Shown here: positions 1 to 5,285 of the stretch, in pieces
How the letters are laid out: every line of letters begins with the position of its first letter
Position numbering within the stretch: position 1 is the stretch's first letter
From: Acidobacteriota bacterium
GTDB lineage: Bacteria; Acidobacteriota; Terriglobia; Acidiferrales; UBA7541
Reading direction: 5' to 3'
Assembly (NCBI GenBank): GCA_003224075.1
Contig: QHYF01000389.1
Location: forward strand, 1,714-6,998
Length of the DNA stretch: 5,285 nucleotides
The notes under the pieces: generated by a model
The model's input: only the letters and a program-made list of their open reading frames with translations
What the model was told of the DNA's origin: nothing
Database searches by the model: none
Made by a program: the position numbers and the translations under genes

Positions 1-190
1 CAAGAAAAAACTCGCGACTTTCCACATCTATTTCTACGCGCTCAACAAGGACGGCGTGCACGGCGCCGCTTCTCTGTGGCGCAATGGATACGAAAAAAAC
101 AAGCAGGCCTCCTACGCGGTCCACGACGGCACTGAAGCCCGCCTGGCTCCTTGCAAGGCCTACTTCGACACCATCGGTGGCGACCAGTAA
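1..190 (+). CDS. Glycosylasparaginase-like Ntn hydrolase, C-terminal fragment
   Basis: Only the last 62 codons are visible, reading in frame from base 2 to the TAA at 188-190; the gene starts upstream of the window. The fragment contains FYALNKDGVHGAASLW followed by YAVHDGTEARLAPCKAYF. This resembles the end of the beta subunit of bacterial N4-(beta-N-acetylglucosaminyl)-L-asparaginases, where a strand of the form 'GF.AL.K.G..GA.SL' is followed by 'YAVHDG'. Enzymes of this family autocleave and use the new N-terminal Thr to hydrolyse the sugar-asparagine amide of degraded glycoproteins. That Thr and the substrate-binding residues lie outside the window, so activity cannot be judged. The next gene starts 9 bp after the stop, which suggests co-transcription. 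The family call comes from remembered motif resemblance. A plain isoaspartyl peptidase/asparaginase is the main alternative. Confidence 0.6.
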   Translation, partial: KKKLATFHIYFYALNKDGVHGAASLWRNGYEKNKQASYAVHDGTEARLAPCKAYFDTIGGDQ

Positions 191-199
191 AATGGAGAA

Positions 200-1327
200 A
201 TGGATCAAGCGAATATTCTGATCATCGGCGGCGGCGTGGTCGGCTGCGCCATCGCCCGCGTCGTCTCCGCGCGCTGGCAGGACGTTTTTCTCGTCGAGCA
301 GTTTCCCAAGCTGGGCATGGCCACCAGCTCGCGTAACAGCGGCGTCAACCACTCCGGCATCTACTACCCTAAAAACTCTTTGAAGGCGCGCCTATGCGTC
401 GAGGGGAATCGCCTCACCTACGAATTTTGCGCGAAGCATAACGTGCCGTATCGCCATTGCGGCAAACTCGTCGTTGCCGCCGAACCACACGAAGAAGCGG
501 AACTCACCGCGCTGAAGAAGCGCGGCGAAGAGAACGGCGTCGAAGGCCTGCGCCTCATTGGCCCGGCCGAGATTCGCGCCCGCGAGCCCCACGTCAAGGG
601 AGTCGCCGCTCTCGACGTGCCTTCCACCGGCATCGTCTCCGCCGAAGAGCTCGTTCACACTTACGCGCGCGTGGCAACCAGCCAGGGCGCGAATATCGTC
701 ACGCATGCGCGGATAGTTTCGCTCGAACCGGCCAACAGAACCGTACGTGTTGGTCTAAGAATCGGCGATGAGGAAGATTCGCAGGAAGAAACGATCGAAG
801 CGCGCTGCATCATCAACGCCGCCGGACTATTTGCCGACGAAATTGCCGCGCTTCTCGGAAATCATTCCTGGCGCATCTACCCCGTCCGCGGCGAATACTG
901 CGAAGTTCGCGGGCCGCGCGCTTCCCTCATCAACAACCTGGTCTACCCCTTGCCTCATGCCGATGGATTGAGCCTCGGGGTGCATTTCACCAAAACTCTG
1001 TGGGGGACATTTCTCCTTGGCCCGACCGCGACCTACGTTGAGGGGAAGGACAATTACGAGAAGAACCGCTTGCCCATTGCGGCTTTTGCGGAGAGCGCAA
1101 AAACGCTGTTGCCGGAAATCGAAGAGGGCGACCTGCAACTCGGCTATTCAGGCCTCCGTCCGAAGCTCGTTCCACCAGGAGGCAAAGGCATCGCCGACTT
1201 CGTAATCACGCGCGATCCCAGCGTGCCGCAGGCGATTCATCTCGTCGGCATCGAATCGCCTGGCCTCACCGCCGCCCCCGCCATCGCCCAACACGTTTTG
1301 CAATTAGCAAAGGAAATTCTCGAATGA
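200..1327 (+). CDS. lhgO: FAD-dependent oxidoreductase, L-2-hydroxyglutarate oxidase (LhgO)-like
   Basis: This 375-residue protein has the DAO/GlpA-type flavoprotein fold. The N-terminal Rossmann motif is ILIIGGGVVGCAIAR (residues 6-20), with the acidic residue E33 ending the second strand to hold the FAD ribose. The segment SSRNSGVNHSGIYYP (43-57) is the signature of L-2-hydroxyglutarate oxidases/dehydrogenases (human L2HGDH, E. coli LhgO/YgaF). Further landmarks are CGKL (87-90), LRLIGPAEI (117-125), the FAD-binding INAAGLFAD (205-213), YPVRGEY (227-233), LGVHFT (259-264) and the C-terminal VGIESPGLTAAPAIAQHV (349-366). The known family reaction oxidises L-2-hydroxyglutarate to 2-oxoglutarate and passes electrons to the quinone pool. 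It is somewhat shorter than E. coli LhgO (about 420 aa) and has GYSGLRPKL (315-323) where human L2HGDH has a GPAGVRAQ-like segment, so the substrate may be a related 2-hydroxyacid. The start at 200 is supported by GGAG at 194-197, although the spacing is only 2 nt, and by the Rossmann strand beginning at residue 6. An ATG at 192 is out of frame. No membrane segment is seen. The symbol reflects the family and is not proof of substrate. Confidence 0.85.
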   Translation: MDQANILIIGGGVVGCAIARVVSARWQDVFLVEQFPKLGMATSSRNSGVNHSGIYYPKNSLKARLCVEGNRLTYEFCAKHNVPYRHCGKLVVAAEPHEEAELTALKKRGEENGVEGLRLIGPAEIRAREPHVKGVAALDVPSTGIVSAEELVHTYARVATSQGANIVTHARIVSLEPANRTVRVGLRIGDEEDSQEETIEARCIINAAGLFADEIAALLGNHSWRIYPVRGEYCEVRGPRASLINNLVYPLPHADGLSLGVHFTKTLWGTFLLGPTATYVEGKDNYEKNRLPIAAFAESAKTLLPEIEEGDLQLGYSGLRPKLVPPGGKGIADFVITRDPSVPQAIHLVGIESPGLTAAPAIAQHVLQLAKEILE

Positions 1328-1350
1328 GATGCGAAGAGAGGTTTGGCGAC

Positions 1351-1378
1351 TGTAGGGGCGCAGCATTGTGCTGCGCAG
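1351..1378. repeat. GC-rich palindromic repeat, copy 1 (REP-like)
   Basis: This hairpin lies in the 99-bp gap between the convergent oxidoreductase and tyrS genes. The arms GCGCAGCA (1358-1365) and TGCTGCGC (1369-1376) pair perfectly around a 3-nt loop. The left end TGTAGGGGCGCAG (1351-1363) recurs exactly, in reverse orientation, at 4975-4987. It has no following T-run, so it is not a classical intrinsic terminator, but a strong hairpin between two gene 3' ends could limit read-through or protect transcripts. The other bases of this gap show nothing I can name. Confidence 0.7.
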
Positions 1379-1426
1379 TCGAACTACGTCGCGCCCTTGC
1401 GAAGAAAATCTCGTGTTGATGGAGAT

Positions 1427-2659
1427 TTATTCGACGACAATGCGCACGAATTTCTTTTTTCCAGCTCGAAGAAGAAAATCAGCTGGTTCGCTGAGATCGA
1501 TATCTTTCCGCGGATCATCGACGCGTGCCCCATCGATTTCCACTCCGCCCTGCTTGATTAAGCGCTCCGCCTCGCTTTTCGAAGCGATTAATTTCAAGTC
1601 GACAAGCAACGCTGTCAGTTTTTTCGCAGGCCCTCTTGGCAATTTCATGATCGGCGCTTCTTCGGGCGCCTGGCGGTCGCGGAAGACGCGCTGAAACTCG
1701 CTGGCCGCTCGTTCGGCAGCTTCGTTGCCGTGGAAATCACAAACGATCCTCTTGGCCAGCGCCGTCTTGACCGACATGGGATGCGCCTGACCGGCTGCCA
1801 CCTTCCGGCGAAGATCCGTGATGTCGTTGTCCGTGAGAACCGTGAGGAGTTGCCAGTACGACCACATCAGGTCATCCGGGACGGACATTAACTTGCCGAA
1901 CATTTCGGAGGGTGGTTCGGTGATGCCGACGTAGTTGCCGAGGCTTTTCGACATTTTTCGGTGGCCGTCGAGGCCCACTAGAATCGGCATGGTCATGCAG
2001 ACCTGAGATTCCTGGCTGTATTCGCGCTGGATGTCGCGGCCCATGAGCAGATTGAATTTCTGTTCCGTCGCGCCCAGCTCGACGTCAGCTTCGAGCATCA
2101 CAGAGTCATAGGCCACCAGCAACGGATAAAGGAGCTCATGCATGGAAATGGGCTGCTGCTCGCTGAGGCGTTTGTGGAAATCCTCGCGCTCGAGCATCCG
2201 CGCGACGCGGTATTTCGCGCAGAGACGCACGATTTCGTAGCTCGTCAGTTTGTCCAGCCACTCGCTGTTGTAGCGGATCTCCGTCTTCTTGGGGTCGAGA
2301 ATCTTGAAGACCTGATCGAGATACGTTTTTGCGTTGGCATTGACCTGTTCGCGAGAGAGCGGCGGACGGGTTTCCGATTGGCCCGTCGGGTCGCCGACCA
2401 TGGCGGTGAAATCACCAACCAGGAAGACAGCTTTGTGTCCTAAAATCTGAAACTGCCTCAATTTTTCAATTACAACCATGTGGCCGAGATGGATGTCCGG
2501 TGCAGTGGGATCGACGCCGAGTTTGGCTCTAAGCGGCTTGCCCGTATCGTGGGATCGTTTAAGCTTGGACACGAACTCGTCCTCGCGGATGATTTCCGCG
2601 ACGCCCTTCTTCAGGTACTCGAGCTGTTCCGCCACCGGTTTGAATTTTGTTTGTGACAT
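1427..2659 (-). CDS. tyrS: Tyrosyl-tRNA synthetase (TyrS, TyrZ-like subtype)
   Basis: This 410-residue cytoplasmic class I aminoacyl-tRNA synthetase activates tyrosine with ATP and charges tRNA-Tyr. The Rossmann catalytic domain starts with LRAKLGVDPTAPDIHLGH (43-60), in which HLGH (57-60) is the class I 'HIGH' element. GDFTAMVGDPTG (82-93) follows. The tyrosine pocket includes YPLLVAYDS (178-186) and the conserved ADVELGATEQKFNLLMGRD (191-209). KMSKS (235-239) is the second ATP signature. The canonical KMSKS together with HLGH points to the bacterial TyrRS subgroup that includes Bacillus TyrZ; the E. coli-type enzyme has KFGKT instead. An anticodon-recognition helical region spans about 260-335. 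A C-terminal S4 RNA-binding domain spans about 344-408 (LTALLVDLKLIASKSEAERLI, then GGVEIDGARV). All expected parts are present at normal length. The gene lies 17 bp downstream of purN and is probably co-transcribed with it. No clear Shine-Dalgarno precedes the ATG at 2659 (TCGAAAAGTCC), but the N-terminus fits the family. Confidence 0.97.
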   Translation of the reverse strand: MSQTKFKPVAEQLEYLKKGVAEIIREDEFVSKLKRSHDTGKPLRAKLGVDPTAPDIHLGHMVVIEKLRQFQILGHKAVFLVGDFTAMVGDPTGQSETRPPLSREQVNANAKTYLDQVFKILDPKKTEIRYNSEWLDKLTSYEIVRLCAKYRVARMLEREDFHKRLSEQQPISMHELLYPLLVAYDSVMLEADVELGATEQKFNLLMGRDIQREYSQESQVCMTMPILVGLDGHRKMSKSLGNYVGITEPPSEMFGKLMSVPDDLMWSYWQLLTVLTDNDITDLRRKVAAGQAHPMSVKTALAKRIVCDFHGNEAAERAASEFQRVFRDRQAPEEAPIMKLPRGPAKKLTALLVDLKLIASKSEAERLIKQGGVEIDGARVDDPRKDIDLSEPADFLLRAGKKKFVRIVVE

Positions 2660-2676
2660 GGACTTTTCGAATTTTC

Positions 2677-3285
2677 TTAATTCGTTCGCAGGACGCGGCG
2701 GCCTTCGATTTTGTATTTTCCTTCCAGCACGATTCGAACGGCCTCGGAATAAATCCGGTGTTCTTCCTTCAGGATGCGCGCGTTGAGCGATTCCTCCGTA
2801 TCATCATCCTTCACCGGAACGACTGATTGAAGAATAATCGGCCCGGCATCCAGATTTTCGTCCACGAAATGCACGGTGCAGCCGGCGACTTTCACGCCGT
2901 ATTCCAATGCCTGGCGCTGCGATTCGAGCCCTGGAAACGACGGCAGCAGCGACGGGTGAATGTTCAGAATGCGGTTCGGAAACTTGGCGACGAAATACGG
3001 AGAAAGCAGCCGCATGTATCCCGCGAGGCAAATCAGATCGATCTTGTGTTCTTCCAGGACAGCGGCAACCTGGCGGTCGTAGGTCTCGCGCTCGAGTCCT
3101 TTCGAAGGGATCACGCGCGTTCCAATACCGCGCGATTCGGCGCGCTCGATCCCCGGCGCGCCTTCGCGGTTGCTGATGACAATGGAGATTTCCGCGTTGG
3201 GGATGCGGCCCGCCGCAACGCTTTCCGCAAGGGCCTCGAAATTCGAACCGCGCCCGCTCAAGAGCACGCCAATGCGCTTTTTCAT
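2677..3285 (-). CDS. purN: Phosphoribosylglycinamide formyltransferase PurN
   Basis: This 202-residue protein matches the usual PurN length. It transfers the formyl group of 10-formyltetrahydrofolate to glycinamide ribonucleotide, giving formyl-GAR, the third step of de novo IMP synthesis in the cytoplasm. The phosphate-binding loop is LLSGRGSNFEAL (8-19). The folate and active-site block is CLAGYMRLLSP (86-96) followed by NIHPSLLPSFPG (108-119). VAGCTVHFVDENLDAGPIILQ (133-153) completes the active site. By alignment with E. coli PurN, the catalytic residues are N108, H110 and D146, and all are present. Position 121 is Glu where E. coli has His, a site I recall as variable in the family. The start at 3285 gives the standard MKKRIGVLLSG N-terminus, although no Shine-Dalgarno precedes it. 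purM, a frequent partner, is not adjacent; the downstream neighbour is tyrS. The gene is divergent from the M28 peptidase gene across a 242-bp gap. Confidence 0.97.
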   Translation of the reverse strand: MKKRIGVLLSGRGSNFEALAESVAAGRIPNAEISIVISNREGAPGIERAESRGIGTRVIPSKGLERETYDRQVAAVLEEHKIDLICLAGYMRLLSPYFVAKFPNRILNIHPSLLPSFPGLESQRQALEYGVKVAGCTVHFVDENLDAGPIILQSVVPVKDDDTEESLNARILKEEHRIYSEAVRIVLEGKYKIEGRRVLRTN

Positions 3286-3338
3286 AAACGCAAAACGTTA
3301 GCATAAGCGGTCGAATCGGCAAAACGGGTTACCGTTGA

Positions 3339-3387
3339 ATGTCAAAGGTTGAAAGTTCAGAGTTCAAAGTTCAAAGTTCAAAGTGAA
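3339..3387. repeat. Tandem heptamer array (unit AAGTTCA)
   Basis: Four well-matched 7-bp units run in phase: AAGTTCA (3353-3359), GAGTTCA (3360-3366), AAGTTCA (3367-3373) and AAGTTCA (3374-3380). A partial match, AAGTGAA (3381-3387), follows. Degenerate units such as AGGTTGA (3346-3352) and ATGTCAA (3339-3345) extend it to the left. It lies in the divergent purN/peptidase gap, nearer purN. No coding role is visible. I recall similar AGTTCAA heptamer runs scattered in intergenic DNA of some soil bacteria, which would make this one copy of a dispersed family. Confidence 0.8.
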
Positions 3388-3390
3388 GAA

Positions 3391-3416
3391 CACAGCCAGG
3401 AATGGCTGTGCCACAG
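3391..3416. repeat. Overlapping palindromes (two alternative hairpins)
   Basis: Directly after the heptamer array, CACAGCCA (3391-3398) pairs perfectly with TGGCTGTG (3403-3410) around the loop GGAA. The right arm shares CTGTG (3406-3410) with a second palindrome, CTGTG-C-CACAG (3406-3416). The two hairpins are therefore mutually exclusive. No T-run follows on either strand. It is most likely another short interspersed palindromic repeat, perhaps regulatory given its place between divergent genes. Confidence 0.6.
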
Positions 3417-3454
3417 GCAAGCACGCGCGATGTGCACACGTGGACGGATACGCG

Positions 3455-3485
3455 TTGCCATTCAAGCGCCCGTTCGCGCTAGAAT
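3455..3485 (+). promoter_or_regulatory. Candidate sigma-70-type promoter for the M28 peptidase gene
   Basis: A -35-like TTGCCA (3455-3460, five of six to TTGACA) and a -10-like TAGAAT (3480-3485, five of six to TATAAT) are separated by 19 bp, slightly longer than the optimum. Transcription would start near 3492, leaving a leader of about 36 nt that contains the ribosome-binding site at 3513-3517. The position fits well. The long spacer and lack of any expression evidence limit confidence. Confidence 0.45.
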
Positions 3486-3512
3486 GCCGGATTCGCGGAT
3501 TGCCAATCCATT

Positions 3513-3517
3513 GAGGA
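3513..3517 (+). promoter_or_regulatory. Ribosome-binding site GAGGA for the peptidase
   Basis: GAGGA ends 10 nt before the ATG at 3528. It supports that start, which also places a proper signal peptide at the N-terminus. It is the clearest Shine-Dalgarno match in the window. Confidence 0.55.
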
Positions 3518-3527
3518 CGCATAACTC

Positions 3528-4952
3528 ATGACGAACAAGCAGGGAATACTCCACAAGCGCTGGTTGATTTCGCTTATTTTCGCGATCTTCATTTTTGAAT
3601 TTGGCGCAAGCCCGGCTTTTTCGCAGCGGGCAATACCCCGTGACCCGGCGGAACCGGCGCAGGGAAAACCCCAGCCGAAGATTTTGCCGCGGCCGGCGGG
3701 GAGAGTTGCGCGGGCGTCGGTGGATGAGAAGTCCATGCGCGCGCTGATCGGGCAACTCGTGGCGTGCGGGACGCGGCTGACGCTTTCGTCGTGGACGGAT
3801 TCGAAACGCGGGATTGGGTGTGGGCGCGATGCGATTGCGGCGCGAATGAATGAGATTGCAAAGGATACCGGCGGCAAACTGCAAGTGATGGTGGACAAAT
3901 TCGAAGCGACCTCGGAGCGCACTTCTTCGAAGCCGATTCCTCTTGAAAACGTCTACGCCATTCTTCCCGGCTCCGATCCCAAGCTCGGGAAAACGATTTT
4001 TATTGTTTCCGGTCACTTTGATTCGCGGCCTTCGAACGTGATGGACACGCAGGCGGATGCTCCGGGCGCAGATGACGACGCTTCCGGAGTGGCGGTGAGC
4101 GTGGAATGCGCGCGGCTGCTGGGCAAGGCTGGTGCAAACGGCCGCGGAACCTATCGCGCGACGATACTGTTTGCCGCGGTTTCGGGCGAGGAACAAGGGC
4201 TGCTTGGCAGCACGCATCTTCTGGAATGGGTGAAGCAACAGGGTTACACCGTTGGCGGGATGCTCGACGATGACATTGTGGGCGCCGATCCGGCACCGGG
4301 TGCGTCGCATCGCGTGCGGCTTTTCTCCGGGAACGGCGAAATTGACGATGCGGATTCACCTTCGCGGGAATTGGCGCGCGCGATTGAGGAAATCGATGGC
4401 CGCGCAGCCGTTCGAATGATTTTTCGAATCGACCGTTACGGCCGCGGCGGCGATCACTATCCGTTTTACAAGGCGGGGCTGCCGGCGGTGCGCTTCACCG
4501 AGCCGCTCGAAGACTACAATCACCAGCACCAGACGCCGCGCACGGAAAGCGGAACCGAGTACGGTGATTTTCAAAAATACCTGAACTTTACGTTCATGGG
4601 AGACGTCGCGCGCGATAACGCCGAAGCATTGCGGCAATTGGCGCTGGCTCCTGCGCCACCTACAAATGCGAAGCTGACCGGCGCGGTCACGCCCGACGCG
4701 AAAGTTTCGTGGACGGCCGAGGATGATCCAGAGCGCGCGGGATTCGAAATCCTTTGGCGCGAGACCACCGATCCGCGTTGGCAAGTTTATGATTTTGCGG
4801 CCGCGCCCGGCGAAACGGTCTTGAAGGGCGTTTCCACCGACAATCACTTTTTTGCCGTGCGCGCCGTGGGAAAGAACGGCGCGCGATCGATTGCCGTTCC
4901 GACGGAAATGGAGCGCCGGCCACCGCCGCTGCCCACCGGTACGAAGCAGTGA
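3528..4952 (+). CDS. Secreted M28-family zinc metallopeptidase with C-terminal fibronectin-III-like domain
   Basis: This 474-residue protein has an N-terminal signal peptide: basic HKR (9-11), hydrophobic WLISLIFAIFIF (12-23) and a likely cleavage after AFS (residue 32). The mature protein is therefore probably periplasmic or secreted. A Pro-rich linker (about 36-60) precedes the catalytic domain. The M28 di-zinc set is visible: SGHFDSR (161-167; ligand H163, catalytic-support D165), GADDDASG (180-187; bridging D182), SGEEQGLLGS (219-228; general base E221, ligand E222), LDDDIVG (246-252; ligand D249) and HQHQTPRTE (332-340; probable last ligand H334). GGDHYPFYKAGLPAVRFTE (307-325) is the usual preceding block. 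Residues about 376-460 have a fibronectin-III pattern (VSWTAEDDPERAGFEILWR, then FFAVRAVGKNGARS), a domain often attached to secreted hydrolases. M28 enzymes are mostly aminopeptidases; the substrate here is unknown. The gene stands alone with its own promoter candidate and RBS. Its codons favour G endings (GCG, CGG, GTG), unlike the C-ending bias of the oxidoreductase gene and the VOC gene. Confidence 0.93.
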   Translation: MTNKQGILHKRWLISLIFAIFIFEFGASPAFSQRAIPRDPAEPAQGKPQPKILPRPAGRVARASVDEKSMRALIGQLVACGTRLTLSSWTDSKRGIGCGRDAIAARMNEIAKDTGGKLQVMVDKFEATSERTSSKPIPLENVYAILPGSDPKLGKTIFIVSGHFDSRPSNVMDTQADAPGADDDASGVAVSVECARLLGKAGANGRGTYRATILFAAVSGEEQGLLGSTHLLEWVKQQGYTVGGMLDDDIVGADPAPGASHRVRLFSGNGEIDDADSPSRELARAIEEIDGRAAVRMIFRIDRYGRGGDHYPFYKAGLPAVRFTEPLEDYNHQHQTPRTESGTEYGDFQKYLNFTFMGDVARDNAEALRQLALAPAPPTNAKLTGAVTPDAKVSWTAEDDPERAGFEILWRETTDPRWQVYDFAAAPGETVLKGVSTDNHFFAVRAVGKNGARSIAVPTEMERRPPPLPTGTKQ

Positions 4953-4961
4953 ACGGTAAAA

Positions 4962-4987
4962 GGGCGCAGCGATACTGCGCCCCTACA
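4962..4987. repeat. GC-rich palindromic repeat, copy 2 (REP-like, inverted)
   Basis: GGGCGCAG (4962-4969) pairs perfectly with CTGCGCCC (4975-4982) around the 5-nt loop CGATA. Bases 4975-4987 are the exact reverse complement of 1351-1363, so this is a second copy of the same element in the opposite orientation. It occupies the 64-bp gap between the convergent peptidase and VOC genes. No T-run follows on either strand, so a terminator function is possible but not canonical. Confidence 0.7.
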
Positions 4988-5016
4988 ACGGAGCCTGGTC
5001 CGGTGAAAATCACGGG

Positions 5017-5285
5017 TCAGTGCGGCGGGGCGACGGGCTGGGCGAAGGTGATGAAGTGGCCGCCGGGGTCCTGGACGCTGAATTCGCGCATGCCGTAGAA
5101 GGCGGTGCGGACGGGCATGATGATTTTCACGTCCTTCATGGCGGCAAGCACGGCATCGAGATCGTCGATTTCCATATAAAGATAAGTGGGACCTTTTCCG
5201 GCCTCGGCAGACATGGATGGCGGGGCATCTTTCTCCACGCTGGAATACGTTTGATACATCACTTCGGCGGAACCCTTCTGAAAGG
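5017..5285 (-). CDS. VOC (glyoxalase/bleomycin-resistance) superfamily protein, 5' end outside the window
   Basis: The reading frame is open from the window edge to the TGA at 5017-5019, giving about 89 visible residues. A GTG at 5260-5262 could be mistaken for the start. In-frame codons upstream read FQKGSAE and join smoothly to VMYQTYSSVEKD, matching the internal VOC pattern 'GSAEVMFQT', so translation begins beyond 5285. The C-terminal beta-alpha-beta module follows: TYLYMEIDDLDAVLAAM, then VRTAFYGMREFSVQDPGGHFITFAQ. VOC domains are usually about 120-135 residues, so some 35-45 residues are missing. Many metal-dependent members have a Glu ligand in the last strand after 'DPxGH'; here that strand reads FITFAQ with no Glu. 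Metal binding is therefore uncertain and a specific reaction cannot be given. The gene converges on the peptidase gene. Confidence 0.85.
   Translation of the reverse strand, partial: FQKGSAEVMYQTYSSVEKDAPPSMSAEAGKGPTYLYMEIDDLDAVLAAMKDVKIIMPVRTAFYGMREFSVQDPGGHFITFAQPVAPPH

Noticed and set aside
2668..2684. CGAATT-TTCTT-AATTCG inverted repeat at the purN-tyrS junction as a terminator
   Set aside because: The 6-bp stem is AT-rich, has no T-run in the transcript direction, and overlaps the purN stop. It is too weak to support termination or attenuation.
2827..3306. 159-codon plus-strand frame opposite purN
   Set aside because: It is antisense to a fully conserved purN, has no recognisable motif, and its length is expected from GC-rich coding DNA.
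3300..3343. Minus-strand promoter for purN from TTGACA (3338-3343) and TATGCT (3300-3305)
   Set aside because: The boxes are separated by about 32 bp, far beyond a workable spacer, and neither has a good partner at 16-19 bp. TATGCT alone matches only four of six -10 positions.
3349..3531. 60-codon plus-strand frame across the heptamer array
   Set aside because: Its first residues simply translate the heptamer repeat, there is no conserved motif, and it overlaps the promoter and RBS of the peptidase.
3462..4310. 282-codon open frame on the minus strand opposite the M28 peptidase
   Set aside because: It lies mostly antisense to a gene with complete M28 motifs. Its predicted protein is Arg/Pro/His-rich low-complexity sequence with no recognisable domain, typical of a shadow frame in GC-rich DNA.
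4356..4847. 163-codon minus-strand frame opposite the peptidase C-terminal half
   Set aside because: It is a shadow of the peptidase reading frame with no family resemblance.
1351..4987. Composite transposon or genomic island bounded by the inverted 13-bp repeats
   Set aside because: The enclosed genes are housekeeping (purN, tyrS) plus a peptidase. There is no transposase or integrase and no target-site duplication is visible. Two independent dispersed repeats explain the pattern better.
5260..5262. GTG as the start codon of the VOC gene
   Set aside because: The frame stays open to the window edge, and the upstream codons (FQKGSAE) complete the internal VOC pattern, so the true start is beyond position 5285.

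Overview
This 5.3-kb window is ordinary bacterial chromosome, GC-rich (roughly 55-60% by eye) and densely coded. It carries two partial and four complete genes in three blocks of alternating strand. The closest match I can suggest is an acidobacterium-like soil or sediment organism. That rests on gene style, on promoter boxes of the TAGAAT type, and on the GC-rich palindromes and AAGTTCA heptamer repeat between genes, and it is an inference from memory. I see no phage, IS, CRISPR, toxin-antitoxin or defence module and no RNA gene.

Layout. (1) Positions 1-1327, plus strand: the 3' end of a glycosylasparaginase-type Ntn-hydrolase gene, then 9 bp later a complete FAD-dependent oxidoreductase related to L-2-hydroxyglutarate oxidase. 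(2) Positions 1427-3285, minus strand: purN (GAR formyltransferase) followed after 17 bp by tyrS (tyrosyl-tRNA synthetase), probably one transcript. (3) Positions 3286-3527: the divergent intergenic region, with a heptamer tandem repeat, overlapping short palindromes and a plausible promoter and ribosome-binding site for the next gene. (4) Positions 3528-4952, plus strand: a secreted M28-family zinc metallopeptidase with a C-terminal fibronectin-III-like domain. (5) Positions 5017-5285, minus strand: the C-terminal part of a VOC/glyoxalase-superfamily protein whose start lies beyond the window.

The genes do not form one pathway. purN and tyrS are housekeeping genes, the two plus-strand genes at the left look catabolic, and the M28 enzyme probably degrades peptides outside the cytoplasm. 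The most notable non-coding signal is a pair of related GC-rich palindromes, one in each convergent intergenic gap (1351-1378 and 4962-4987). They share a perfect 13-bp core in opposite orientation. I do not see an undescribed multi-gene system here.
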